DNA of 64,000 bases from Symbiodinium natans (taxonomy: Eukaryota > Sar > Dinophyceae > Suessiales > Symbiodiniaceae): the NCBI GenBank assembly GCA_905221605.1, contig CAJNDS010000779.1:1396001-1460000 (forward strand), read 5' to 3'. Every line of letters starts with the position of its first letter. The stretch's first letter is position 1. Positions 28,451 to 37,223 of the stretch are shown in pieces. A program made the translations under genes and the position numbers. The notes under the pieces were generated by a model. That model was not told the origin of the DNA. It did not search any database and saw only the letters and a program-made list of their open reading frames with translations.

Positions 28451-28555
28451 GAGTGGGTCACCAGCTTTCAGACCTTCTCCATTGACGACAAGAAGGTCAC
28501 ATTTGAGAAGCTGTTCAAGTCCCTGGACCAGCAGGACTCTTGCAGTAGCTCCTAA
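28451..28555 (+). CDS. Terminal exon
   Basis: Acceptor TTTCTCTTTCTGAG, reads EWVTSFQTFSIDDKKVTFEK then LFKSLDQQDSCSSS to TAA. Probably the same gene as 28184-28288; the junction phase fits if a GA donor (CAGAG/GACCC) is used. Confidence 0.55.
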   Translation, partial: EWVTSFQTFSIDDKKVTFEKLFKSLDQQDSCSSS

Positions 28556-29281
28556 TCCCAGGGTTTAGGGTTTAGGGTTTAGGGTTTAGGGTTTAGGGTT
28601 TAGGGTTTCTAGCCCTTGAAAGCATGGGAAGGGTGGAAGGGCTCAGTTCAAGACCAGGATGTATAGGGATGTCTTATGTGTAGCAGGGCTTCAGGGTGTT
28701 TAGGTTAGTGAAGCGTGGATATGTGTGTTTCACCCTGCGTGCCCTTGAAGGGGGAGAGCCCAGCTTCTTTCCGGCCTGCTGTTGCCCATTCTGGCCCCAC
28801 CCAAACCCCGCTCCCTTGCGAGATGCCATGGTTGACAAACTATACGTTCTGAGAGTTTTCTGTGCTATTCCACAAAAGATATTTATGATTTTGACGCATT
28901 AACAGTATTAGTATATTCACTCACAAGCCAACATTAAAGACTTCTACTGTCTTTATGCCGCGGATATTTTCATAGTACTGACTATAGAGAGCGAAAAGAG
29001 CATACCAAATTACAAGCGAACGCAGTGAGTGCGTGAATCTAGTGTGTGAGTAAACGAACGGAAACAGAAGTATATTGGCGCGCTCACGAAGTCTTTTTAT
29101 TGCGTGCACCAACACTCTTTCACTTCAATAGTAAGCTTGAGAATTTTAAGTGCTAAAAAAGGACACTAGAATTGGGGAAGGCGAGGTGGGGCGGGGGCAG
29201 CCGTCCAGGCAGTCCCTCAACCTTCAACATCCCTAAACCCGAAATCCGAAACCCTCTCGAACCCCAGACTGAAATCTGCAG

Positions 29282-29314
29282 GAGCGCGGCTTGGTCCTGG
29301 GCACCCTGATGTAG
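29282..29314 (+). CDS. Short terminal exon
   Basis: Acceptor AAATCTGCAG, reads ERGLVLGTLM to TAG. Confidence 0.3.
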   Translation, partial: ERGLVLGTLM

Positions 29315-29421
29315 GTGCGGAATTCCAAATTTCACGTGTCACACACGGGATTGAAAGCCCCATACGTGGGCCATGAAGCAAATCGCATAGGGCCTAGGGG
29401 TTACCAACATATCCCCCCAAG

Positions 29422-29510
29422 AAGAACCGGAGGTGTGGAGAAAGGGAAGCTCGACCCTGCGCCAGCCAAGAGGAAGCTCTAGAAACCGACGCTTTCAGAG
29501 CCGCAATGAG
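29422..29510 (+). CDS. Internal exon
   Basis: After CCCCCCAAG, reads KNRRCGEREARPCASQEEAL then ETDAFRAAM; donor GTGATG. Confidence 0.5.
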
Positions 29511-29783
29511 GTGATGAAAAAGATCCTGCGCTCCCTAGCTTGAGGAACCCAAATCCCTGCAAAACTTTGAGAAAAAAAACCTTGACCCCAAACCCTAAAA
29601 CCCTAAGAGACCGAACCAGTTTGGGCATCAAATCATTCTGGGATTAGATACCCGAAGTTTTCCCAGGACCCAGAGTAGGCTCGTATTGCCTTTTTGTGTT
29701 TAGGTTCCCTTATGAGCCCCTTTAAACCAAAAAGGGCACCCTTGGTTATTCCGATTCGGTCTGATTTCTGGGTGCCGAACCAC

Positions 29784-29846
29784 ATGCATGACTTCGGACC
29801 CTCCAGTGATGAGCCATTGCAAGCTCAACAGAGCACGTTCACCTAA
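29784..29846 (+). CDS. ORF or terminal exon
   Basis: ATG to TAA: MHDFGPSSDEPLQAQQSTFT. It follows a partial family H element ending TTCTGGGTGCC. Confidence 0.4.
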   Translation: MHDFGPSSDEPLQAQQSTFT

Positions 29847-29912
29847 CAGAACCAACCACGGCCCTATATTCACCAGCATTTGCTTAAGCAGAAACCCCCC
29901 AAAAAAAGATTT

Positions 29913-29956
29913 CGTCGAAGGTCGCCGAGCTAATGAACGGCTCCTTCTTGCCTGAA
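29913..29956 (+). CDS. Short exon before family B element
   Basis: Reads KVAELMNGSFLPELVLI; next bases GCTTAAG are both a GC donor and the element edge. Confidence 0.4.
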
Positions 29957-30073
29957 TTGGTTCTCATCGCTTAAGAAGTCCAAAAAGTACAAGATAATCA
30001 TCCCCATGTTCCCCTTGCAAGGGCGAATCTGTTTTTTTGTTGGGGGGGCGGGGGGTTCTTCAGCAATTCGTAG
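29957..30073 (+). mobile_element. Family B element between exons
   Basis: GCTTAAGAAGTCC ... ACAAGATAATCATCCCC ... GGGGTTCTTCAGCAATTCGTAG. Starts GC and ends TAG. Confidence 0.75.
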
Positions 30074-30218
30074 CCTATAGAACATCTCCCTGGGAGCCCT
30101 CCGCTTTGCCACTGAAGGCCGGGAAGCTTCCGGAGGAGGACGTTCAAGTTCATTTCAGGCGGGGGCAGGTTCATGTGCTTGGGCACTTGGGGGCTGCTGG
30201 GTCTCAGTGTTCAGGGGC
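30074..30218 (+). CDS. Exon after family B element
   Basis: Acceptor = element end TTCGTAG. Reads TSPWEPSALPLKAGKLPEED then VQVHFRRGQVHVLGHLGAAG and ends at GTTTAGG. Confidence 0.5.
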
Positions 30219-30445
30219 GTTTAGGATTTCAGGGTTTAGATTGGCTGCCGCAGTCCAGATGCAACAAAAACAGGTTTTGGGGGCCAGTTCTTGTACTGCG
30301 TATGGTTTTCGTTTCAGGGGCGTTTTGGACTTTACATCGGGGTTTGTGTGACGCGCCAGGTTTTGCGGGGCATAGGGGACTATTTTTTGGGGAAGGTTGT
30401 TGTGGTGCAGGTTTTAGGGGCGTTTGGGTTTTGAGGGGCTACTGT

Positions 30446-30532
30446 AGTTCTTGTCGTGCTTGGGCTAAAGATAAGGCATTTTTGGAGGCCTTGTTCGAGT
30501 CTTCTGCTTCACCCGAGACCCTAATATACCCT
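30446..30532 (+). CDS. Exon ending at array
   Basis: Reads RAWAKDKAFLEALFESSASP then ETLIYPK, running into CCCTAAAC. Confidence 0.45.
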
Positions 30533-30754
30533 AAACTTCTAACCCCTAAACCCGACCGACCGAAGCTTTGCAGGCCTGTTCGCGAATGTGAGAGCCGAAG
30601 CCCGACTCGCGAAACCCTAAACCCTAAACCCTAAACCCTAACCCGCGGGAGCGAAAAAAAACCCTCAACTCTAAACCCCAAACCCCAAACCCCAAACCCC
30701 AAACCCTAAACCCAACTACATTCGGAAGACCTGATCGGATCCCGTGCCCTTCAG

Positions 30755-30819
30755 GGAAATTGGCGTGCTGCTCATCCTGAACCAAGGAGGCAAGCGCCAC
30801 TGGCCCGACCCTGAGTCTG
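30755..30819 (+). CDS. Internal exon
   Basis: Acceptor GCCCTTCAG, reads EIGVLLILNQGGKRHWPDPE; donor GTCTCT. Highly protein-like. Confidence 0.5.
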
Positions 30820-30839
30820 GTCTCTCAACCCTAGGGTTT

Positions 30840-30947
30840 GTGGTACTTTACCGTAACTTTAGATCCTTACCTTTTTTGGGTTTATTGGGTTTCTTAATAA
30901 GGCAGCTAAAATTTTAATTTTTAGCTACCCTCCTAAGTGCAGCCAAG
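30840..30947 (+). mobile_element. Family E element
   Basis: GTGGTACTTTACCGTAACTT ... AAGTGCAGCCAAG; about 80% identical by eye to 36436-36545. Starts GT and ends AG. Confidence 0.75.
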
Positions 30948-31001
30948 CTAGGGTTTAGGGTCTAGGGTCTAGGGTTTAGGGCTTAGGGCTTAGGGTTTCA
31001 G

Positions 31002-31112
31002 ATGCCGTCGATCGGCGAATGCTTGCTCTTGGATGGCAGCGAAGCTGCTGATATCGAGTGGCACCAACTCTGGGGCGAACTGGCAAGCCTGTTGCACAAG
31101 GGATTTATGGAG
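31002..31112 (+). CDS. Exon, possible first coding exon
   Basis: The acceptor TAGGGTTTCAG is a mutated telomere-like unit. Reads MPSIGECLLLDGSEAADIEW then HQLWGELASLLHKGFME; GC donor GCTCCG at a family D element edge. Phase 0, strong composition. Confidence 0.55.
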
Positions 31113-31215
31113 GCTCCGAAATTTGGGTGCACCTTATTGGGGGTCCTTGTTATCAGGGGATCCTACTCTTTGGGGGGCTATTGTTGCGGGTCCCTATTTG
31201 TCGAAAACCCCCAAC
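31113..31215 (+). mobile_element. Family D element, copy 4
   Basis: CCGAAATTTGGGTGCACCTTA, GGGGGTCCTTG, TCCTACTCTTTGGGGGG, CGAAAACCCCCAA. Followed by a family I relative (ATGATGGTCCG) to about 31305. Confidence 0.65.
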
Positions 31216-31385
31216 TGGCAAAGTCTCAAAATGATGGTCCGTTTGGGTACAGTACCCTAAATATTCGGGGCCGCCTTATGTGAGTAACCCCGAAGTGGAC
31301 GATTTGTTTAGAAGTTGCCATTTCAGCCCCCCCCCCCCCCCCTCCTCCAACCCTAAACCCTAAACCCTAAAGCCCTTTGTTCCAG

Positions 31386-31419
31386 CATTGGCAAATGGTT
31401 CAAATACAATGGCATGCAG
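31386..31419 (+). CDS. Short exon
   Basis: Acceptor CTTTGTTCCAG, reads IGKWFKYNGMQ; donor GTGTCA. Confidence 0.4.
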
Positions 31420-31493
31420 GTGTCATGGCGGCTTAAGTCTTCCTCGTGTGGCTTAGGATTCCTAAACCCTGAACCCTGAACCCTAAACCCTAG

Positions 31494-31604
31494 CACGGTA
31501 GCAGGGCCCAGCCCTAGGACAAAACCGAGGTACAAGGTGCCCAACCTTTGTCAGCCAATCGATGTCGAGGGGTCGAAGCGAACGGTCAAAGCAGACCAGG
31601 CAGG
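31494..31604 (+). CDS. Internal exon with array-derived acceptor and donor
   Basis: Acceptor ACCCTAAACCCTAG (a CCCTAA to CCCTAG change); donor GTTTAGGG. Reads PRTKPRYKVPNLCQPIDVEG then SKRTVKADQA. Both splice sites lie in telomere-like sequence. Confidence 0.55.
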
Positions 31605-31663
31605 GTTTAGGGTTCAGGGTTTAGGGTTTTGCAGCCTGCAGCAGTCCTAGCCGTAAAGGGGGT

Positions 31664-31830
31664 CTAGGGTTTATAGGGTTTATAGGGTTTATAGGGTTTA
31701 TAGGGTTTCTAGGGTTTATAGGGTTTATAGGGTTTATAGGGTTTATAGGGTTTACAGGGTTTATAGGGTTTGTAGGGTTTGTAGGGTTTATAGGGTTTGT
31801 AGGGTTTTTAGGGTTTTGGGGGTTTTGGGG
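31664..31830 (+). repeat. 9-bp variant array (GGGTTTATA)n
   Basis: About 15 units of TTTATAGGG, grading into TTTGTAGGG and TTTTGGGGG variants. Confidence 0.95.
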
Positions 31831-32029
31831 GTTTTGGGGTTTTAGGTGTGCGGTTGTAGCGTTTAAGTCTTGTGCGGCAGGGAGAACAAACCCTAAACCC
31901 TCAACCCTAAACCCTGGGGTTGCCAGACCATGCCCGGAACATGCAGTTAGCGTCCAAACATATCAGGAACCCTAAGCCATAAACCCTAACCCTTGCTCAC
32001 TTCAAACCCTAACCATAACAACGACCGAG

Positions 32030-32143
32030 AACCCTGAGGGAAGCCCTTCTGGTAGCATGCCTTGTGGAACTTCGGCTTGGGTACAAAAGCTACAACCACA
32101 AAATACACATTACGGGAGGCTTGGGCCACCTACAAAAGAAAAG
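32030..32143 (+). CDS. Internal exon
   Basis: Reads NPEGSPSGSMPCGTSAWVQK then LQPQNTHYGRLGPPTKEK; donor GTTTGGG. Confidence 0.45.
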
Positions 32144-32299
32144 GTTTGGGCTTCAGGTGGAGCTTAGGGCTTAGCAATTTTTGGGTGTTTTGAGTTTAGA
32201 GAGGACGGTGCAAGCCACCGAGTTGACATGCAGGTTCGGCACGTGCTTCCGAAAATTAGGGGGTGCCCGTGTTGGGGGTCCCCATCAGGGAACCCTAAA

Positions 32300-32425
32300 C
32301 CCGATCATATATTTCTTAATTATCGTGTTCAACACGAAGGGGTTCCAATGTCTAGCTCGGGCGGCACGCCTCCTGCAGACCATGCTTTGCTTGGCGACAC
32401 CTGCTCGCTTTTTTTGTCCGAGTGA
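32300..32425 (+). CDS. Exon-like segment
   Basis: Reads PDHIFLNYRVQHEGVPMSSS then GGTPPADHALLGDTCSLFLS to TGA. A second + frame is also open. Confidence 0.35.
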   Translation, partial: PDHIFLNYRVQHEGVPMSSSGGTPPADHALLGDTCSLFLSE

Positions 32426-32602
32426 TGGTCTCTTCTTGTCGCTTTAATTTCCCTCTACCCAGAACAGGGCCCAAAAAAGAATCAAGATCGCTTTGGGTCC
32501 AGCTCGGGTACTTAGGGGGGTGATTTTAGCTTTATACTCTTTCAGGCTGCTGTCCTTACAAGTCTACTACTAGGGGGGTCATTTTAGCTTTATGCTGGCT
32601 AG

Positions 32603-32822
32603 TTGCCCCACGCCTCATCACAATTCCGAGCCCACATGGGAGGTGGTGGTCAAGCTCCGAAAAGCACGCCTCGGAAGCCAGTGGCCCAGTTGGGATGGTG
32701 TCGAATCTGCAGTCTGAGGTGGTTTGGGGTTTAGGGTTTTCCCCAGGACGTCTGTTTGGACTCGTCAGAGCTATTTCCAGGGCGAGGAGCCCAGGCAAAT
32801 GATTGATGAGTTGCCTCTTTAG
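32603..32822 (+). CDS. Two-exon 3' end with 28-nt intron: 32603-32718, 32747-32822
   Basis: Acceptor ATGCTGGCTAG; donor GTGGTT; the intron GTGGTTTGGGGTTTAGGG... ends TTTTCCCCAG; phase 2. Reads KSTPRKPVAQLGWCRICSLR / TSVWTRQSYFQGEEPRQMID then ELPL to TAG. The telomere-like unit is the centre of the tiny intron. Function unknown. Confidence 0.55.
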
Positions 32823-32921
32823 AAATTCCTACCGCGCCGGCAGCCTTCAGGGAACCGTGAGGTGTTTAGGGTTTAGTGTTGAGTGTTTAGGGTTTAGGGT
32901 TTACTGACTCCTCAAGTTCAG

Positions 32922-33155
32922 GGCAGCCGTCCCGATCGTCCCTCAAAGGCTGGACTGACCTGACCGATGAGAAAGACAGGCACTGGGAGAACGACTTGAG
33001 GATGCCCTTTTGGTTTAGGGTTTAGGGTTTAGAAAAAAGGGTTTAGGGTTTAGGGCATGACGCTGTTTCTCTAGAGCTTGCCTTCCTTCTTTGCAAGTCA
33101 TGCGCGAACTAACCCTGGTTTGCTATGTGAGTGCCGCCCATTAGTGCGCCCATGA
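32922..33155 (+). CDS. Two-exon model: 32922-33012, 33077-33155
   Basis: Acceptor CTCAAGTTCAG; the first exon reads KGWTDLTDEKDRHWENDLRM and ends at GTTTAGGG; the second starts after TTCTCTAGAG and reads LPSFFASHARTNPGLLCECR to TGA, phase 2. The intron of 64 nt is mostly TTTAGGG. Confidence 0.5.
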
Positions 33156-33174
33156 GGTGGCAGATTCTCCGTGC

Positions 33175-33206
<32 letters not shown>

Positions 33207-33375
33207 GTGTTTAGGTTTCAGGGGTCCCTGGAATCAAAAGGGCTCTATGTGGCTTCGGCGCATACGCAGGGTTCTGGGGCGTTTGTTGGGGCCCGATAAC
33301 CCTGCGTACTACGCCTAAACCCTAAACGCTTTGTGATTCCACGGACCCCTAGCTCTAAACTTGGCTTTCTTGTGA

Positions 33376-33603
33376 GTGGCTCTTAGGACCTTAGCCTTTT
33401 GTGAGTTTGGAGAAACTACAAGAAGGAGCCGACAAGTTAGACTTCTAGGACGGGTTCAGAAGTCAGCCAAGAACCCCCAGACAATGTTGGACCTCCAGCG
33501 CTCCTCCCCTAGCCATGCAGAGCATGGGGTTGCTTGTATCATCTGCCGTTTATGCACAGCCCACTTGAGGGTCACAAGTAGGGCAAGAAAATGTTTTTGT
33601 TAG
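33376..33603 (+). CDS. ORF/exon with Cys cluster, about 74 aa
   Basis: After TGGCTCTTAG, reads TLAFCEFGETTRRSRQVRLL and later VACIICRLCTAHLR ... KCFC to TAG. CxxCxxC arrangement, possibly metal-binding. Confidence 0.45.
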   Translation: MALRTLAFCEFGETTRRSRQVRLLGRVQKSAKNPQTMLDLQRSSPSHAEHGVACIICRLCTAHLRVTSRARKCFC

Positions 33604-33695
33604 TTTTTACCAGAGAAAGTACTTGTAACCCCACTCTATAGGTACAAGGCCCTTAAATCGTATACACCCTAAACCCTAAATAAGCCCCTCAAAAT

Positions 33696-33800
33696 GAACT
33701 TCAGACAGCCGCAAGGTACCAGCGGAAGCGAGAATATCGCCGGGTCCTCATGCGTCCTGCGAGCCCAGCCCTCCTTAGGTTTTGCAGTTTCGGGTCCGAA
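33696..33800 (+). CDS. Exon-like segment
   Basis: Reads ELQTAARYQRKREYRRVLMR then PASPALLRFCSFGSE; donor GTGTTTAGGG. Acceptor unclear; another frame is open. Confidence 0.4.
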
Positions 33801-33938
33801 GTGTTTAGGGTTTCGGGGTTAGGGTTTAGGGTTCGGGTTTAGGGTTTAGGGTTTAAGGTTTAGGGTTTAGGGTTTAGGGAAAAAGGGTTTGCTGCCCCCT
33901 TGATTGAGGTAATCTTCGGTGTAGTGCTTGCATTGCAG

Positions 33939-34010
33939 ATGTCGACCCTGGCTTGAGCTACCGCTCGTATATTTTTCTTCTGGGGAGACTAGCCTTGTCG
34001 CATGGCGCAG
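33939..34010 (+). CDS. Internal exon
   Basis: Acceptor GTGCTTGCATTGCAG, donor GTATGT; reads VDPGLSYRSYIFLLGRLALS. Strong splice sites and a hydrophobic segment. Confidence 0.55.
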
Positions 34011-34100
34011 GTATGTGTAATATCGCGGCGTGGAGATTTTTTGATGTCAGGGAGTGTTTCTCCCAGCTCTGGGGGCGCAGACAACACGCCTGACCCGACA

Positions 34101-34181
34101 ATCTAACAGTCCTTAATAGGGATTACAGTGCCCCTGTTATCATCCCTGTTAAGGACTGTTAGTATAAGGGGGGAGCATCCC
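34101..34181 (+). mobile_element. Family A element, left end deleted
   Basis: TCTAACAGTCCTTAATAGGG ... TTAAGGACTGTTAGTATAAGG ... GAGCATCCC. It lies between direct repeats GACCCGACA (34092-34100 and 34182-34190). Confidence 0.75.
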
Positions 34182-34189
34182 GACCCGAC

Positions 34190-34271
34190 ACCCCCAAGAC
34201 CCTTGCATCGGTCTACGGCCAAGGTATCCAGCACGGAGACCTCAAGGGAGCAAGCACGGAGGACCGCGAGG
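34190..34271 (+). CDS. Exon with telomere-like donor
   Basis: Reads TPKTLASVYGQGIQHGDLKG then ASTEDRE; ends at GTTTAGGG. The start lies beside the family A element. Confidence 0.5.
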
Positions 34272-34361
34272 GTTTAGGGTTTAGGGTTTAGGGTTTAGGG
34301 CTTAGGGTTTAGGGTTTAGGGTCGGTTGGGAGTGATCCTGGTCTTGGACCTCAAGTAATAT

Positions 34362-34464
34362 AGGGGTCGGAATACTTGCTAATAGTATTCCCTTATGGGC
34401 CCTTAAAAAATACTATAATAGCCTCCCAAAACCCTTTTATAATGATTTAAGGCCCCTATAGGAC
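34362..34464 (+). mobile_element. Family F element
   Basis: TATAGGGGTCGGAATACTTGC ... TTCCCTTATGGGCCC ... AAGGCCCCTATAGG. Short inverted ends TATAGGGG(T/C)C. Confidence 0.7.
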
Positions 34465-34513
34465 TTAGTCATATAGTGCCCTTGTTCATTCTCGTTCTGG
34501 GTTTCCTTGCCAG

Positions 34514-34653
34514 TTTAAAAACCTCATCTAGGAACCTTGGTTTGAAACTCGTCTTAGGCTGCAAAACAGCGGGCAGTTGGGCTGCTGGCAGTGAGGTCGC
34601 ACCTGTTGTGGGTCGATTGCGCGGGTGCTTTATGGACACGTTCTTGCTCAGCC
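34514..34653 (+). CDS. Exon-like segment
   Basis: Acceptor TCCTTGCCAG, reads LKTSSRNLGLKLVLGCKTAG then SWAAGSEVAPVVGRLRGCFM. Confidence 0.4.
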
Positions 34654-34719
34654 CAAACCCTAAACCTTACAGACCCTACGGACCCTCCAAGTCCTAGATC
34701 CACGGGAAGGTCCTCGTGC

Positions 34720-35088
34720 CTCTTCTGCATCGCCTGCACAGGGCCCTCCATAAGCCTTCAAGCCCCCACATCCTTGCTTGCTAAGCATCTGGCCGCAAGA
34801 GCTGCCAAACTAGCATCTTCAGAAGTGCAAGAACGAAGCAAGCATATGGCATATGCCGGCAGGAAAAAGTGCCACTTCACCAACAGCCAAACTGCCCAGA
34901 AGCATCCGGAAGCGTTCAAGCTCAAACCTGCCCCTGTAAGGTACGAGAACCGAGGCACGACATCCCTAAACCCTAAACGTCCCGCCCGGCTTGTAGCTGT
35001 GAGACGTACCCGAGCCAATCCCCATTTGAGATGTTACCATGTGCCCGTTGAAAATCCACTCATCAAGGACAACATCAGCTTGAGGTGA
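34720..35088 (+). CDS. Large exon/ORF containing an in-frame telomere-like fragment
   Basis: Over 120 codons to TGA: LLAKHLAARAAKLASSEVQE, RSKHMAYAGRKKCHFTNSQT, then a SLNPKRPARL part encoded by CCCTAAACCCTAAACG, and YHVPVENPLIKDNISLR. The frame stays open across the repeat. Confidence 0.5.
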   Translation, partial: LFCIACTGPSISLQAPTSLLAKHLAARAAKLASSEVQERSKHMAYAGRKKCHFTNSQTAQKHPEAFKLKPAPVRYENRGTTSLNPKRPARLVAVRRTRANPHLRCYHVPVENPLIKDNISLR

Positions 35089-35204
35089 ACGAAACCTTTG
35101 TAAATTTTCCAGGAGTCCGGAACCTGGCTATAAAGCCTGACCCGATGAGCCCGCCTAAACCCCAAACCCGAAACCCTGAACCCTAAACCCTAAACCCTAA
35201 ACCC

Positions 35205-35312
35205 ATCGAGGAGCTCCTGGCCGACATGTACAAAAATGCGAGCGACGAAGATCGCGCCGGTCTTCGAGATGCCATGCGCCGGCCCCAGATTCTGGGAGTC
35301 TGGGATTTCTAG
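35205..35312 (+). CDS. Terminal exon, weakly SGS-like
   Basis: Directly after a CCCTAAA array. IEELLADMYKNASDEDRAGL then RDAMRRPQ to TAG. The pattern MYKNASDEDR...L..AM loosely recalls the SGS-type ends of Sgt1/CacyBP proteins (Hsp90/S100 partners). Tentative. Confidence 0.5.
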   Translation: MEELLADMYKNASDEDRAGLRDAMRRPQILGVWDF

Positions 35313-35397
35313 GGTTTTGGGGTTTGGGGTTTAGGGTTTAGGGTTTGGGGTTTAGGGTTTAGGGTTTGGGGTTTAGGTATAACGTTTTACAAATGCC

Positions 35398-35489
35398 CCC
35401 CCACCACCACCACCACCACCACCACCACCACCACCACCACCACCACCACCACCACCACCACCACCACCACCACCACCACCACCACCACC
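35398..35489. repeat. (CAC)n microsatellite
   Basis: About 30 CAC units. Confidence 0.97.
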
Positions 35490-35839
35490 CTCAGTTGTAA
35501 ACAGAGTTATGGGGTCTGAGAAAAGGCCCTAAAACCCTGTAGTTGCTGTAGTTAAGGGGCGCTGGTTTAGGGAGTGCAAAACTCCCCAATGACCAAAAAA
35601 AACTCTCCATCTTTCTTCTTGGGTGCTGGGTAGGCAACCTTGAGCGTTTTATTTGGGCAACAAACCTGAAGGCTCTAAACCCATAAACCCCAAAACTGTC
35701 TAAATCCCTCAAGCCCAAGGGTCACGTAACCTTTTCCCCGTTTGGGGTTTAGGGTTTTGGGTTTAGGGTTTAGGGTTTCGGGTTTAGGGTTTTGGGTTTA
35801 GGGTTTAGGGTTAAGTCCAGTGTTCCGAGTCTTGTTCAG

Positions 35840-35957
35840 ACCACGACGCAGAGACGCTGATGGCCATTAAAGCGCCCAATTGCCCACAAATTCCGGATCC
35901 CCGAACCCTCTGCCCTGAGTTCCTGAGCAACAAGAGCCCCAAACCCCACCCATGGAG
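35840..35957 (+). CDS. Internal exon
   Basis: Acceptor GTCTTGTTCAG, reads DHDAETLMAIKAPNCPQIPD then PRTLCPEFLSNKSPKPH; donor GTACCC. Good composition. Confidence 0.55.
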
Positions 35958-36068
35958 GTACCCTAGACCCGAAACCTAGACCCTAAACCCCAAACCCGAA
36001 AACCCTAAACCCTAAACCCTAAAGAGAGCAAGCCACCTAATAGCTGTCCGCGGCGGCGCACAGTTCAG

Positions 36069-36129
36069 ATCCCTTTGGTCCCTACAACTAACGGATACCT
36101 ACGAGATGTCGTTGTTTACGATAGAAGGG
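36069..36129 (+). CDS. Internal exon with telomere-like donor
   Basis: Acceptor GCACAGTTCAG, reads IPLVPTTNGYLRDVVVYDRR and ends at GTTTAGGG. Confidence 0.55.
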
Positions 36130-36350
36130 GTTTAGGGTTTAGGGTTTAGGGTTTAGGGTTTAGGGTTTAGGGGTACACCCTTTTTATAGTCTACCTGGGC
36201 CCCCTTCACCACCTCAGCCACTCAAGCGCCTCAAGCTTTGAAATTTCGAGCGGGCGAAGCCCTGGGGGCCTCCCAGCCCCCGAGCCCCCCAAGACCCCTT
36301 TCGGGTTTAGGGTTTAGGGTTATATAGGGTTTAGGGTAAGGGTTCAGCAG

Positions 36351-36393
36351 AAGGCGCGTGAACCGCGAGAAGAGGGAGGAGGATGCGCGAAAG
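36351..36393 (+). CDS. Short basic exon
   Basis: Acceptor GGTTCAGCAG, reads RRVNREKREEDARK; donor GTGCGC. Confidence 0.35.
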
Positions 36394-36435
36394 GTGCGCT
36401 GGCCTGTCCTCCCCCAACTCGCGCCTCAATGCTCT

Positions 36436-36545
36436 GTGGTGCTTTACTGTAACTTTAGCTCCTTAGCCTTTTTGGGGTTTTTTAGGTTTCTTGATGAGGC
36501 AACTAAAAAGTAAAATATTTTGCTACCCTACGAAGTGCAGCCAAG
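36436..36545 (+). mobile_element. Family E element abutting an exon
   Basis: GTGGTGCTTTACTGTAACTT ... GAAGTGCAGCCAAG. Starts GT and ends AG; its right end is the acceptor of the next exon. Confidence 0.8.
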
Positions 36546-36735
36546 AATGACACGACTAAGCTTGCATAGGTCCCACGGGCGTCAGGTGCTTCGGGCACTT
36601 GGGAAGGTCGCTTGGTCATGGTCTGGGGTCCTTGCTGCAAGCTCTGGGAGCGAAATGGGCCATGCGCTTCTCTCGGGTAGGCAAGAGTCGCTATGTCACC
36701 ACAGAATCGAGGATCATGGATTGAATGTACTAGAG
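36546..36735 (+). CDS. Exon flanked by two elements
   Basis: 63 codons: MTRLSLHRSHGRQVLRALGK, VAWSWSGVLAASSGSEMGHA, LLSGRQESLCHHRIEDHGLN. The left boundary is the AAG end of a family E element; the right boundary is the GTATCGG start of a family F element. Confidence 0.5.
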
Positions 36736-36855
36736 GTATCGGAATGGTTACTAATGAATGGTATTCCCTCATGGTCCCTTTGTGATTATACTAGAATAAC
36801 CCCCAAAACCCCATTCTGAATTATTAAGGCCCCGATTTTCGGCCTTTGCCTTAAG
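36736..36855 (+). mobile_element. Family F element abutting an exon
   Basis: GTATCGGAATGGTTACTAATG ... TTCCCTCATGGTCCCTTTG ... AAGGCCCCGATTTTCGG, with an AG (CTTAAG) at its end. Confidence 0.7.
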
Positions 36856-37108
36856 CCTCGCCGGGTGTATCGGTGGCATTGCGATGCCTAACTATATGCG
36901 CTGAAGGCCCTGGTCAGACGCAGGGAGATCATGGGTTTTTGTGCTCACTCTATAGGGTTTAGGGTTTAGGGGTTTAGGGTTTAGGGTTTAGGCCTTACTG
37001 GCTGTGAATCCGAGTTCTGCCAGCAGGCCGTGGGAAAGTGAGCAGCTTTCTTTGCCGTGCTCTCGAATGGTCGGTTTGCTGAGAACCCGACAAACCCGTC
37101 TGTGACAG

Positions 37109-37162
37109 GGATCACACTGGAGAGCACCTGTAACATGCTAAGCCCAAACGCAGCCCGTCGTC
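37109..37162 (+). CDS. Internal exon
   Basis: Acceptor GTCTGTGACAG, reads ITLESTCNMLSPNAARR; donor GTAAGC (consensus-like). Confidence 0.5.
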
Positions 37163-37223
37163 GTAAGCTGGGCCTGTATACAAACACAGTCCTAACACCA
37201 TTATAATTACTTGTTATCCCATT

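Noticed and set aside
30250-30400. Extension of the exon at 30074-30218 to a 104-codon frame ending at 30351
   Set aside because: The continuation translates degenerate telomere-like repeats, and a GTTTAGG donor precedes it.
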